From CAUZIB01 sp963663925 (lineage in GTDB: Bacteria; Acidobacteriota; Vicinamibacteria; Vicinamibacterales; UBA8438), in the NCBI GenBank assembly GCA_965237405.1, contig OZ250139.1, forward strand, positions 496,001-560,000: a DNA stretch of 64,000 nt, in the 5' to 3' direction. Made by a program: the position numbers and the translations under genes. Shown here in pieces: positions 44,409 through 52,733 of the stretch; the first letter of the stretch is position 1; each line of letters begins with the position of its first letter. The notes beneath the pieces were generated by a model that worked only from the letters and a program-made list of their open reading frames with translations, did not search any database and was not told the DNA's origin.

Positions 44409-45044
44409 ATGGGAGACGTGGAGCAGATTCAAGAGCAGCAAGAAGCAGCGGATGGCTTTTCGCGCCGGACCTTCATCAAGGGGGTGATTGCGACCGGGGC
44501 GAGCGTGTCGGCATCGAGCTACGTGTTCCGGGATGGGACGGTGGTGCGGGCGCAGGCGCCGGGTGCGGTGGAGCGGTTGGTGACGCTAACGGTCAACAGC
44601 CAGCAGCGGCGGGTGGATGTGTTGCCGCAAGAGACGTTGGCGATGACGCTGCGCTACAAGCTGGGGTTGACGGGGACGAAGATCGGGTGCGACCGGTCGG
44701 AGTGCGGGGCGTGCACGGTACTGGTCGATGGGGTGCCGCACTACTCCTGCTCGATGTTGACGCACCAGGTGCGGGGCCGGGCGGTACAAACGGTCGAAGG
44801 GCTAGAGGCGGCGGACGGGACGTTACATCCGGTGCAGCAGGCGGTGGTCGACGAGCAGGGCTTCCAGTGTGCGTTCTGCATGCCGGGGTTTGTGATGAAT
44901 ATGGTGTCGCTGGTAGCGGAGCACCCGGAAGCGACGCGGCCGGAAGCGGCGCAGCACCTAGCGGGGAACCTGTGTCGGTGCGCGGACTACAACAAGATAC
45001 TAAACGTGGCGGAGCGAGCGCTCGAGTTGTCGCGGAGGAGCTGA
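44409..45044 (+). CDS. Tat-exported [2Fe-2S] subunit of a molybdenum hydroxylase
   Basis: A 211-residue iron-sulfur subunit of the xanthine dehydrogenase / aldehyde oxidase family. A twin-arginine signal (FSRRTFIKGVIATGASVSA) precedes the plant-ferredoxin cluster CDRSECGACTVLVDG with a downstream Cys in HYSCSML. The second cluster is FQCAFCMPGF and NLCRCADYN. The signal marks the complex as periplasmic, like PaoABC of E. coli. The start was chosen for the GAGGAGG ribosome site. The large subunit begins one base after the stop. Confidence 0.92.
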   Translation: MGDVEQIQEQQEAADGFSRRTFIKGVIATGASVSASSYVFRDGTVVRAQAPGAVERLVTLTVNSQQRRVDVLPQETLAMTLRYKLGLTGTKIGCDRSECGACTVLVDGVPHYSCSMLTHQVRGRAVQTVEGLEAADGTLHPVQQAVVDEQGFQCAFCMPGFVMNMVSLVAEHPEATRPEAAQHLAGNLCRCADYNKILNVAERALELSRRS

Positions 45045-45045
45045 C

Positions 45046-47466
45046 GTGGCTGACTACAAGCTGATCGGTAAGGAGTACTCGACGGCGGACCTGGTGGCGA
45101 AAGTCACGGGGCGGGCGAAGTATGCCGAGGACTTTCGGGCGGAGGGCATGCTGTTCACGAAGCTGCTACTGAGTCCGATGCCGCACGGGCGAGTGCGGAG
45201 CGTGGATACGACCGCGGCGCTGGCGATGCCGGGGGTCGAGGCGATCCTGACGGCGGACGACCTACCGGCGGTGGATGCGCCAGAAGAACGGATGCTGACG
45301 AACGAGCCGCTGTATGAAGGTGAGCCGATCCTGGCGATTGCGGCGGCGACGGAAGAGCAGGCGGCGAATGCCATTGAGCAGGTGCAGATTGACCTCGAGC
45401 CGCTGCCGTTTACGCTTGACCCGCTGGACAGTTTGCGGCCAGGAGGCTCGAATGCCCGTCTGGAAGGCAATTCCATGGATGGGCGTGACCTTGTCGACAT
45501 CAAGTGGGACAACGTCGATTGGACTCAAGTCGACAACGGCACGTTGCCGACCGATGGCGAGATCACCGATGAGTGGGAAGTGGGCGACGTCGAAGCCGGC
45601 TTGGCCGACGCTGACCTGGTGCTCGACGAGACGATTTTCGTTCAGTCAACCTCACATCAGCCGCTCGAGACCCGGACGGCGATGGCGTATTGGCAGAACG
45701 GTAAGTGTTACATCCACGTGTCCACGCAAAGCACGGCCCGGACACTTGGTCCAGCCGCCAGGTGGCTTGGCGTGGCGCCTGAAGACGTCGTGGTGATCGG
45801 CGAGTACTGCGGCGGTGGGTTCGGGAGTAAGGTTGCGGGGTCGATTCAAAGCGGGATCCCAGGGCTGCTCTCGCGCAAGGCCGGCAAGCCGGTCATGATG
45901 CGGATCACCCGGCAGGAGGAAAACTTCATCGGGCGGGCCCGACCGGGTAAGCAAACACGGGTCAAGATCGGGTTCCGTCGTGACGGGCGTGTGACGGCGC
46001 TCGATATGTTCACGGTCCAAGACGGTGGACCCTACGGGCGTGCCGGCGACTTCATGGGGATGGGCGATATGGCATCGCTCATGCACCAGCCGCTGAGTAT
46101 GCGGGTCCGAGGAATCAACATTTATACAAATACGCCGCCGCGTGGTGCCCAGCGGGCGCCTGGTGGCGTGCAGGCCGTTTCGGTGATGGCCCCGCTGATG
46201 CGGATGGGTGCTAAGCAGCTGGGCATTGACGAGCTGGAGCTGTTGAAGATCAATGCGCCATCAGGGCAGGCACTCTTCGGGCGTCCGCGCCAAGGACGGC
46301 AAAGTAACCTGTCGAGCGCGTTCGTGAAGGAAGCCATTGACAAAGGTGCCGAGGCGTTCGACTGGGCGGCGATGAAGGCGAAAAGCGGCCAGCGTAATGG
46401 CTCGAAAGTCACCGGTATCGGTGTGGCGCTGAGTTCGTATGCGGCTGGCACCTCCGGGCTAGACGGACTCCTGACCATCCGTCCCGATGGCAGGGTCTAT
46501 ATCCACCAGGGGATCGGGAATCTTGGCACCGGCTCGGTCTTCGATACGGCACGGGCGGCGATGGAGGCCCTGCAGACCGACTGGGAGCAGGCCGAGGTTG
46601 TGTGGGGCGACACGTCCAAGCATTTGCCCTGGAGTTGCATCCAGGGTGGCAGCATGACCACTCATGCGCATACACGTACCAACTGGGCGGCGGGGCTTGA
46701 CGCCAAGCGCAAGTTACAGGAGATCGCGGCGCGTGATCTCGGCGGGTCCCCCGATAGCTACGACGTCGCGGACGGTCGCGTCTTCCGGCGCGGGAACCGC
46801 GGGCAGGGGCTGACGTTCGCGCGGGCGGCGCAGCGCGCGATCGCACTCGGTGGGAAGTACGACGGGCATACCCTGCCCGATGATATTGACGCGATGACTG
46901 CCGCATCGGCGACCGCGCTATCCGGGCAAGGACTGATAGGCGTCGCAAAAGACAACTTCGAGACCGGCGGTCAAAATAAGTCTCACGCAATCGGGTTCGC
47001 CGAGGTCGAAGTTGACATCGAGACCGGGAATGTCAGGCTCGTCGACTATAAGGTGTCGTCAGACGCCGGAACGATTCTCAACCCGCGAACGTTTGCCGCG
47101 CAGCTGCACGGCGGCGGTGTGCAGGGATTTGGCTTGGCACTCGGTCAGAAGTGGGTGTATGACCGGCGGTGGGGCCTGCACGTCTCGAAGCGGTTCTACT
47201 CGAATCGGCCGCCGACGATACTCGACGTGCCCCATGAGCGGAAAATGGAATGGGTCGCCGCCGACGAGCCCGATCCGTTTAATCCTCTCGGGGCCCGTGG
47301 GATTGGTGAAGCGCCGCAGGGTGCAGGGACCGGCGCCGTGCTGTGTGCGATTGCCGACGCGATGGGCGACGAGTATTTCAACAGGACGCCGATCATGTCC
47401 GACATGATTTTGACACGACTTGAAGGCTTGCCTGAGCCGATCGCTAAGTTGATGGCCCACGCGTAG
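45046..47466 (+). CDS. Molybdopterin-binding large subunit of the hydroxylase
   Basis: An 806-residue subunit of the xanthine dehydrogenase/aldehyde oxidase type, with the molybdopterin cytosine dinucleotide-type cofactor. Landmarks are GKEYSTADLVAKVTGRAKYA at the start, then TSHQPLETRTAMAYW, YCGGGFGSKV, PPRGAQRAPGGVQA and IHQGIGNLGTGSV. The catalytic Glu is in GARGIGEAPQGAG close to the end. No signal peptide of its own, so it would be exported with the Tat subunit. Substrate unknown; aldehydes or N-heterocycles are likely. GTG start. Codon use changes inside the gene: up to about 45450 G-ending codons dominate, later C-ending ones. Confidence 0.92.
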   Translation: MADYKLIGKEYSTADLVAKVTGRAKYAEDFRAEGMLFTKLLLSPMPHGRVRSVDTTAALAMPGVEAILTADDLPAVDAPEERMLTNEPLYEGEPILAIAAATEEQAANAIEQVQIDLEPLPFTLDPLDSLRPGGSNARLEGNSMDGRDLVDIKWDNVDWTQVDNGTLPTDGEITDEWEVGDVEAGLADADLVLDETIFVQSTSHQPLETRTAMAYWQNGKCYIHVSTQSTARTLGPAARWLGVAPEDVVVIGEYCGGGFGSKVAGSIQSGIPGLLSRKAGKPVMMRITRQEENFIGRARPGKQTRVKIGFRRDGRVTALDMFTVQDGGPYGRAGDFMGMGDMASLMHQPLSMRVRGINIYTNTPPRGAQRAPGGVQAVSVMAPLMRMGAKQLGIDELELLKINAPSGQALFGRPRQGRQSNLSSAFVKEAIDKGAEAFDWAAMKAKSGQRNGSKVTGIGVALSSYAAGTSGLDGLLTIRPDGRVYIHQGIGNLGTGSVFDTARAAMEALQTDWEQAEVVWGDTSKHLPWSCIQGGSMTTHAHTRTNWAAGLDAKRKLQEIAARDLGGSPDSYDVADGRVFRRGNRGQGLTFARAAQRAIALGGKYDGHTLPDDIDAMTAASATALSGQGLIGVAKDNFETGGQNKSHAIGFAEVEVDIETGNVRLVDYKVSSDAGTILNPRTFAAQLHGGGVQGFGLALGQKWVYDRRWGLHVSKRFYSNRPPTILDVPHERKMEWVAADEPDPFNPLGARGIGEAPQGAGTGAVLCAIADAMGDEYFNRTPIMSDMILTRLEGLPEPIAKLMAHA

Positions 47467-47502
47467 CTGGTAGACGACGCTGTAGACAGGGAGACGAGAC
47501 CA

Positions 47503-48504
47503 ATGGCGGTAATTCGCGACAACATGCCGGCTTTTGAGCTCTTCCAGCCCACGAGCACGGCGGAGGCGCTGGGGGTGTTGGACCGATACGGGGCCGATGC
47601 GTGGGTACTAGCCGGGGGGCTAGACACGTGGGATTGGCTGAAGGATCGGATGCGCCGCCCGGCGGCGGTAGTGGACCTGGGGGCGATTGGGTCACTCAGC
47701 GAGATCCGGGCGGCGAACGGGGGCGTGGAGATCGGGGCGATGGCGACGTTGAGTGCGGTGGTGGTGGATGCCACGGTGCGCGAGTCGTTTGGGCTGCTGA
47801 CGGAATCGGCGGCGTTAGTGGCGTCGCCCCAGATCCGGAATCAAGGGACGCTGGGAGGCAACCTGGGCCAGGACACGCGGTGCTGGTATTACCGGGACGG
47901 TTGGAACTGCTATCGAGCGGGGGGCAACATCTGCTACGCGGATACGCCGACAGCGATGAACCGGGAGCATTGCGTCCTAGGGGCGAGCCGGTGCGTGGCG
48001 GTGAACCCGTCGGACACGGCGCCGGCGCTGGTGGCGTTGGATGCGGAGTTGGTAGTGGAGAACCAACGCGGGTCACGGACGGTGGCGGCGGCGGACTTTT
48101 TCGTAGGCCCGGAGGTGGACATCGAACGGATGACGGTGTTGGCGCCGGGTGACCTGCTGACGATGATTCGCGTACCGGCGACGTGGGCCGGGGCGTCATT
48201 CTACTTTGAGAAGAGTCGAGACCGGCAGGTGTGGGACTTTGCGCTGGCGAGTGTGGCGCGCGCGGCGACGGTTTCGGGCGGTGTGGTGGACGACATCCGG
48301 GTGGTGGTGAATGGGGTTGCGCCGACCCCGGTGCGGTTGACGGCAGTGGAGGCGGCGGTGCGGGGCCAGTCGGTGTCGGATGAATTGGCGGAGCGTGCTG
48401 GGCAGGTGGCGATTGAAGGCGTTAAGCCGCTGGCCCACAACGGCTACAAGGTTCCGCTGCTCCGGAATCTGGTAAAACGGTCGATTCGTAGCATTGAGGC
48501 GTAA
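47503..48504 (+). CDS. FAD-binding subunit of the hydroxylase, with extra cysteine cluster
   Basis: A 333-residue FAD subunit. The FAD loops are VLAGGLDTWDWLKDR (variant of AGGTDL) and SPQIRNQGTLGGNLGQDTRC. Between them and the C-terminus lies RCWYYRDGWNCYRAGGNIC, a Cys-rich insertion at the place where PaoB (YagS) and hydroxybenzoyl-CoA reductase carry a [4Fe-4S] cluster. It ends in a CO-dehydrogenase flavoprotein C-terminal domain. Third and last gene of the FeS-Mo-FAD operon. Codon use is again strongly G-ending, as in the first gene. Confidence 0.9.
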   Translation: MAVIRDNMPAFELFQPTSTAEALGVLDRYGADAWVLAGGLDTWDWLKDRMRRPAAVVDLGAIGSLSEIRAANGGVEIGAMATLSAVVVDATVRESFGLLTESAALVASPQIRNQGTLGGNLGQDTRCWYYRDGWNCYRAGGNICYADTPTAMNREHCVLGASRCVAVNPSDTAPALVALDAELVVENQRGSRTVAAADFFVGPEVDIERMTVLAPGDLLTMIRVPATWAGASFYFEKSRDRQVWDFALASVARAATVSGGVVDDIRVVVNGVAPTPVRLTAVEAAVRGQSVSDELAERAGQVAIEGVKPLAHNGYKVPLLRNLVKRSIRSIEA

Positions 48505-48648
48505 GTAGCGGAGAGTTAAACCTAAAAATACGATATAGTGAGATTGCACCGATGTGGTGCGCCGTGTGCAGCGAATACTGCACGTACATAAATAGTCGGT
48601 AGGACGGGTACGACCGAACTCCGACGAGTAACCGAGTGGAGTGAGGGA

Positions 48649-48858
48649 ATGCCCACAACTGGCACTGTGAAATGGTTCAACGATAGTAAGGGTTTTGGTT
48701 TTTTAACCCGTGATGACGGCGAGAAGGATGTGTTTGTGCATCACTCGGCGATTCAGGGTGAAGGATTCAAGACGTTGTCTGAAGGTCAGCGCGTCGAGTT
48801 TGAGGTGGTACAAGGGCAAAAGGGTCCAGCCGCAGAGAACGTCGTGAAGTTGGACTAG
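48649..48858 (+). CDS. Cold-shock domain protein (CspA family)
   Basis: A 69-residue OB-fold nucleic-acid chaperone. It has GTVKWFNDSKGFGFLTRDDG (RNP1 KGFGF) and DVFVHHSAI (RNP2), and is normal in length. The 144-base region between the previous gene and the ATG probably includes a long 5' leader, as in other csp genes. It contains a perfect 6-bp hairpin (GTGCAG/CTGCAC near 48567-48584). A strong terminator follows the stop. Confidence 0.95.
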   Translation: MPTTGTVKWFNDSKGFGFLTRDDGEKDVFVHHSAIQGEGFKTLSEGQRVEFEVVQGQKGPAAENVVKLD

Positions 48859-48885
48859 GCGTTTGTTCGCTCAGCGGAAATCCGA

Positions 48886-48915
48886 GAAGCCCCGTCGTCA
48901 GGATGACGGGGCTTC
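48886..48915 (+). terminator. Terminator hairpin after the cold-shock gene
   Basis: A perfect 11-bp stem GAAGCCCCGTC / GACGGGGCTTC with an 8-base loop. The following U tract is weak (GTTATG). Positioned 28 bases after the csp stop. Confidence 0.7.
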
Positions 48916-48947
48916 GTTATGTACAGAACCAAGGATCGATCAAGCGC

Positions 48948-49430
48948 ATGCCGTCTTTTGATGTGGTTTCAGAAGTGAACCTGTACGAGGTGAAGAACGC
49001 CCTCAACCAAGCGACTCGGGAAGTCGGAACTCGGTTCGACTTCAAGGGAAAGAACGCGACGTTCGAGTTTGACGAGAATCAAATCACGATGCGGGCTCCG
49101 GATGAGTTTCAGCTGAACCAAATGTTTGACATCCTAACGAGCAAGCTCGTCAAGCGGAAGGTCAATGTGGGTTCGCTTTACCGGGAAGCGGTGCAGACCA
49201 ATGTCAACGACACGCGGCAAACTATCACGGTTCGTCAAGGTATCGAGACCGATCTCGCGCGACGAATCGTCAAGATGGTCAAGCTGGCCAAGATGAAGGT
49301 GCAGGTTGCTATCCAGGGCGACCAACTGCGGGTGAGTGGTAAGAAGCGTGACGAATTACAGGCGGTAATCGGTTTCCTGGAGGAGGCCGACGTCGATCTT
49401 CCTCTGCAGTTTACGAACTATCGTGACTGA
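48948..49430 (+). CDS. yajQ: YajQ-family nucleotide/RNA-binding protein
   Basis: A 160-residue cytosolic protein of the YajQ (UPF0234) family, which binds nucleic acids or c-di-GMP in some species. It opens with MPSFDVVSEVNLYEVKNALN and TREVGTRFDFKG. Later come VNVGSLYREAVQTN, VRQGIETDLARRIVKMVK and VSGKKRDELQAVI. The C-terminus has LPLQFTNYRD, normal for the family. ATG 48948 fits the conserved start; the frame is open to 48903 inside the csp terminator. Confidence 0.93.
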   Translation: MPSFDVVSEVNLYEVKNALNQATREVGTRFDFKGKNATFEFDENQITMRAPDEFQLNQMFDILTSKLVKRKVNVGSLYREAVQTNVNDTRQTITVRQGIETDLARRIVKMVKLAKMKVQVAIQGDQLRVSGKKRDELQAVIGFLEEADVDLPLQFTNYRD

Positions 49431-49505
49431 CGAAACGCAAGATCTGCCAGACAGCGCTCACAAGAATTGTTCGTGAGCTGGTACAGTAATCCACAGGAGA
49501 TGTCG

Positions 49506-49964
49506 ATGCGTCTGACCTTACTGCTGGCGTCGTTATGTCTTGTTGGCTTAAGCCTCGCATTTGTTGGTCTGGCCGCTCAAGAGGCGGAGGCACCGACTGT
49601 CGAGGTCTATAAGTCACCCACCTGAGGCTGCTGCGGGGTGTGGGTCGCACACCTGGAGCAGAACGGTTTTACGGTCAAGACAACCGACGTGCCGAACATC
49701 GCTGGCGTCAAGTCGGCAGTTAGGGTTCCGCGAGAGCTCTTCTCTTGTCACACTGCGCTCGTCGACGGCTATGTCGTCGAAGGCCACGTGCCCGCGGACG
49801 ACATTCGGCGATTGCTCAGCGAGCGTCCGGATCTTTCGGGAATCGCGGTGCCTGGCATGCCAATTGGTGCTCCTGGCATGGAAGGTCCGAACCCGCAGCC
49901 CTACGACGTGATCGGCTTTGACGAGGACGGTGGCTTCACGCGGTTCTCTAGTCACCGTCCCTGA
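49506..49964 (+). CDS. DUF411 metal-binding protein with in-frame UGA: candidate selenoprotein
   Basis: If UGA at 49623-49625 is read through, a 152-residue exported protein results. It has a signal peptide (LTLLLASLCLVGLSLAFVGL, cleavage near AAQ), then VEVYKSPT-U40-GCCGVWVAHLEQ. DUF411 proteins have SPTCGCC here, so the UGA stands exactly at the first motif Cys. After it the frame continues with every family block: RELFSCHTALVDGYVVEGHV, then PADDIRRLLSERP and GIAVPGMPIGAPGMEGP, to a normal TGA stop. The AGGAG at the right distance favours ATG 49506. Sec or a simple TGC-to-TGA change are the alternatives. DUF411 proteins are associated with copper and metal handling. Confidence 0.7.
49623..49661 (+). 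promoter_or_regulatory. Candidate bacterial SECIS hairpin directly after the UGA
   Basis: After UGA comes a lower stem CTGCT/AGCAG (49628-49632 with 49657-49661) and a small internal loop. The upper stem is GGTGTG/CACACC (49637-49642 with 49648-49653), with apical loop GGTCG. The loop starts 17 bases after the UGA and begins with GG; E. coli fdhF also has GGUC in its SECIS loop. Known bacterial elements lie immediately downstream of UGA at similar spacing. The same bases also code for protein. Confidence 0.5.
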
Positions 49965-49984
49965 TCACTCTCAGATCGGTTATG

Positions 49985-49999
49985 GGGGTCATTGACCCC
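49985..49999 (+). terminator. Hairpin after the DUF411 gene
   Basis: GGGGTC / GACCCC with a 3-base loop, 20 bases after the stop, no U tract. A possible transcription stop. Confidence 0.35.
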
Positions 50000-50124
50000 A
50001 CTCCTCAAGCGGTCTACACTTCACGATATTACACGTTCCTGCCACATCGGCTTCACAGGCTGACCGGGCCGTCCCTCCCAGCGACGGGTTTACGTCATCG
50101 AATAGACAAAGAACGAGGTGACCT

Positions 50125-50367
50125 ATGACTCTTGACCGCTTTCTTGTGGTGGGTGTGAAAACAACTGAACATGAATGGTTCGCGTTGGCGAACCAAGATC
50201 CCGGCTTGGTTGAGGCTGGTTTCGACCCGAGTGTCGGGCGGTCTGAGGCCGACCTGCGGCGCCAGCTCAAGGATCTGGGGCTGTCAGACTTGGACATTGA
50301 CGAGCGGTTCCGTCAAGCCAGGAAATGGATGCCCACCGCCACACTAGGACCCGTTACGAAGCACTAG
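50125..50367 (+). CDS. Small hypothetical protein
   Basis: An 80-residue soluble protein behind a good ribosome site (AACGAGGTGACCT). The N-terminal part is TLDRFLVVGVKTTEHEWFAL; the C-terminal part (SEADLRRQLKDLGLSDLDID, then ERFRQARKWM) forms amphipathic helices. I recognise no domain; the C-terminal block resembles short helical ends of other hypothetical acidobacterial proteins. Likely a real gene because of spacing and codon use. Confidence 0.55.
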   Translation: MTLDRFLVVGVKTTEHEWFALANQDPGLVEAGFDPSVGRSEADLRRQLKDLGLSDLDIDERFRQARKWMPTATLGPVTKH

Positions 50368-50788
50368 TTCCAGCCAAGCTCTGCCGGTTGGTGCTGGCCA
50401 CGATCGATGCCGGCCACTAACGCTTGGCTGTCACGTGGATGGGTGCCTGGCCACCGTTGCGCTCTTGGAGCGATCAGAGTTGACCGTCGGATATGAATTG
50501 CACCCGCAATGCTTGTACTCGTTGCATGAAGAAGACTACGTAAAGGCGTTTGGCTTCAGGAGACATTCGCGGTTCACTCTGAGTGAATAGTATTCACTGC
50601 ATTAACCATCCGCCAGACGCCGCGCACTCGCGTAAGCCGTAACCTCCGTTTCCCTTGAATCGTCTGCTCTCTCCGTCCTGCCGCTCGTGGAAACGGGTTG
50701 GAGTGGTCGAGTCCGATGTCGTTGACGGTACCAGCGTCGAGTAATATATTGGGTGTCGCGCCTCGACTTGGCGCTGGAGGAGGTTGAG
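50368..50788. other. Intergenic region with an unassigned open frame
   Basis: A start-less plus-strand frame reads GCHVDGCLATVALLERSELT and YELHPQCLYSLHEEDYVKAF before a stop near 50590. It may be a relic but matches nothing I know. The promoter of the following gene probably lies near 50740 (TAATATATTGGG). Confidence 0.35.
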
Positions 50789-51733
50789 ATGAGACGCAGT
50801 CTGTGCCTAGTTACCCTTACGTTGGTGGGTGTACTTCTCACGTTAGCTACCAACGACGCTCAGGAACCCCGACATCGTATTCGTCCACTTGAGATCACAG
50901 ACAACCTGTACATGCTGTCTTCTGACCCTGCTTCGCAGGGCATGCGCACCGGTGGGAACACTGCGGTCTTCGTGATGTCCGCTGGCGTCACCTTGGTGGA
51001 CACCAAGATCAAAGGTTACGGCCAGGACATCCTTGCCGAGGTCCGCAAGATCACCGACAAGCCGATCACGACCATCATCAACACCCACACCCATTGGGAC
51101 CACAGCGGCGCCAACCCTGAGTTCCCCGACACAATTGACTTCGTGGTGCACGAGAACACGCTAGCACACATGTCCCAATCGACCTGTGATGATGGCGAAG
51201 GTTTTGATGGCGGCTCGATTACGAACTGCGAAGCGTTTAAGGGTGCAAACGCAAGATACCTTCCGAAAACCACCTTCTCGACCGCGAAGACGTTGTTCAG
51301 CGGACCGGATCAGATCGATCTGTACTACTTCGGGCGCGGTCACACTGACGGCGACACGTTCGTCGTGTTCAAGGCCGCCCGAACGGTTCACACGGGTGAT
51401 ATGTTCGCGCGGAAGGGTCTCCCGTATCTCGACGTAGCCAACACGAACGGCAGTGCGATCGAGTTTGGGTCGACGCTGAGAAAGGCGATCGCCGGCATCG
51501 ATAACGTCGACACGGTTATCCCCGGTCATAACGACTATCCGCTGACGTGGAACGACCTCGTGAACTACTCCGGGTTCTACAATGACCTGTTAACCAAGGC
51601 GCAGGAGGGTGCAGCCGCGGGTCGAAGTGTCGAGGACGTTGTGAGTGCCTACACGGTGCCCGACCAATACCGTGACTTCCAGGCGGGGAACAGAGTCCGT
51701 GGTGTCGTGCAGCACATATACGACGGACATTAG
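50789..51733 (+). CDS. Exported metallo-beta-lactamase-fold hydrolase
   Basis: A 314-residue periplasmic enzyme. Signal peptide: SLCLVTLTLVGVLLTLATND. The metal motif INTHTHWDHSGANPEF is near residue 105, further ligands are in FGRGHTDGDTFVVF and VHTGDMF, and the terminal His is in TVIPGHNDYPL. MBL proteins of this type hydrolyse diverse substrates, such as lactones, sulfate or phosphate esters; the substrate is unknown. The start is set by GGAGGAGGTTGAG directly before ATG. Confidence 0.87.
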   Translation: MRRSLCLVTLTLVGVLLTLATNDAQEPRHRIRPLEITDNLYMLSSDPASQGMRTGGNTAVFVMSAGVTLVDTKIKGYGQDILAEVRKITDKPITTIINTHTHWDHSGANPEFPDTIDFVVHENTLAHMSQSTCDDGEGFDGGSITNCEAFKGANARYLPKTTFSTAKTLFSGPDQIDLYYFGRGHTDGDTFVVFKAARTVHTGDMFARKGLPYLDVANTNGSAIEFGSTLRKAIAGIDNVDTVIPGHNDYPLTWNDLVNYSGFYNDLLTKAQEGAAAGRSVEDVVSAYTVPDQYRDFQAGNRVRGVVQHIYDGH

Positions 51734-51794
51734 GACGGATCCGGAATCGGTTCATCGTTTCGCCCGTATGGTATGCTCCGACCACGAAATCGAG

Positions 51795-52628
51795 CTAACG
51801 TGGCGTCTCGACGAAGGTGTCAGGGATCATCTCAAAGTTTCTCCACTTACTGACCTCCTCCCGTCGGCTAAAGCTGAAGAGGATCCGCGCATCGAAGAAG
51901 GTATCTTGTTGCAGTGGCGCCCAGATCTCCTCTTCCACTGGGTACCGGTCGTACGATCCGTGTGCATGTGAAATAGCCCCTAAAACACCCCACCACATTC
52001 GGACTTTATCGATCAGTACAAACTCGACACGCGCCACTTCGAACGTAGCTTGATCGACCCAAAGCACTCCTTCCGCATTGTTGAGCACTTGGTCGAGATG
52101 TCGGCGAACAGGAAGACGTCCGGCACGGGGTTGGAACAATAGTCGGTAGGTCGACCGACCGCGGAGGTTCTCCATACCCTCAGACTGAAAGGTGTAGCGG
52201 CCAACCAGTTCCTCGTTAAAGACGATCTCGTCATCCTCTTCTTCCTCTCGATATTCCCCGTTTTCGATGGTTTTTGCGAACTGCTGTTTGCGCTTCTGTT
52301 CTGCCGCCAGTTCCGTTTCGGTCAGTGGCTGTTCATCGCGTGACAAAAGGCTGGCAAATGGCACACCGTGAACGGGCTCGATCTCGAATTCACGAGTTTC
52401 ATCGCGTTTGACATGGCCGTCACCATCGAAGCGTCTTACGCGTCGGGTCATCTGGTATCGAAAGCGTCCCGGAAAGTTCTGTTCCTCAGCCCAGGCAGCA
52501 CGTTCGAGAGCATGCGTCACGATTCGACTCGTTTCGGGGAGGTCTTGGGCCACTGGGCGTGTGGGGCCGGTTGTGACCAGCAGGAGCACGAATGTGAGAA
52601 TGAGCGCGCTGTGAGGTGCTCGTGTCAC
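51795..52628 (-). CDS. Secreted protein of unknown function
   Basis: A 277-residue exported protein. The signal peptide (ALILTFVLLLVTTGPTRPVA) is followed by a charged region with an acidic cluster (YREEEEDDEIVF). A beta-strand-rich part resembles the LolA/outer-membrane lipoprotein carrier-like folds (YTFQSEGMENLRGRSTYRLL, then GVLWVDQATFEVARVEFVLI). I make no firm assignment. Divergent from the BamA-like gene with 105 bases between starts. Confidence 0.65.
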   Translation of the reverse strand: MTRAPHSALILTFVLLLVTTGPTRPVAQDLPETSRIVTHALERAAWAEEQNFPGRFRYQMTRRVRRFDGDGHVKRDETREFEIEPVHGVPFASLLSRDEQPLTETELAAEQKRKQQFAKTIENGEYREEEEDDEIVFNEELVGRYTFQSEGMENLRGRSTYRLLFQPRAGRLPVRRHLDQVLNNAEGVLWVDQATFEVARVEFVLIDKVRMWWGVLGAISHAHGSYDRYPVEEEIWAPLQQDTFFDARILFSFSRREEVSKWRNFEMIPDTFVETPR

Positions 52629-52733
52629 CTCAGCCCCTTCCTACTATTGACGAAACCATCAGAACGCGATTCCACACGTAAGCCTTTATCATACAAAGCG
52701 GATACTGAATCGGATTTGCAGTTCGGCCAACCT

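Noticed and set aside
47601..48199. Overlapping 183- and 167-codon ORFs inside the FAD subunit gene
   Set aside because: Both are Gly/Arg- or Pro/Ser-rich shadows caused by G-ending codons of the true frame.
50430..50592. Start-less open frame with Cys and His residues
   Set aside because: It has no start, no ribosome site and no recognised family; it is left as an unassigned intergenic frame.
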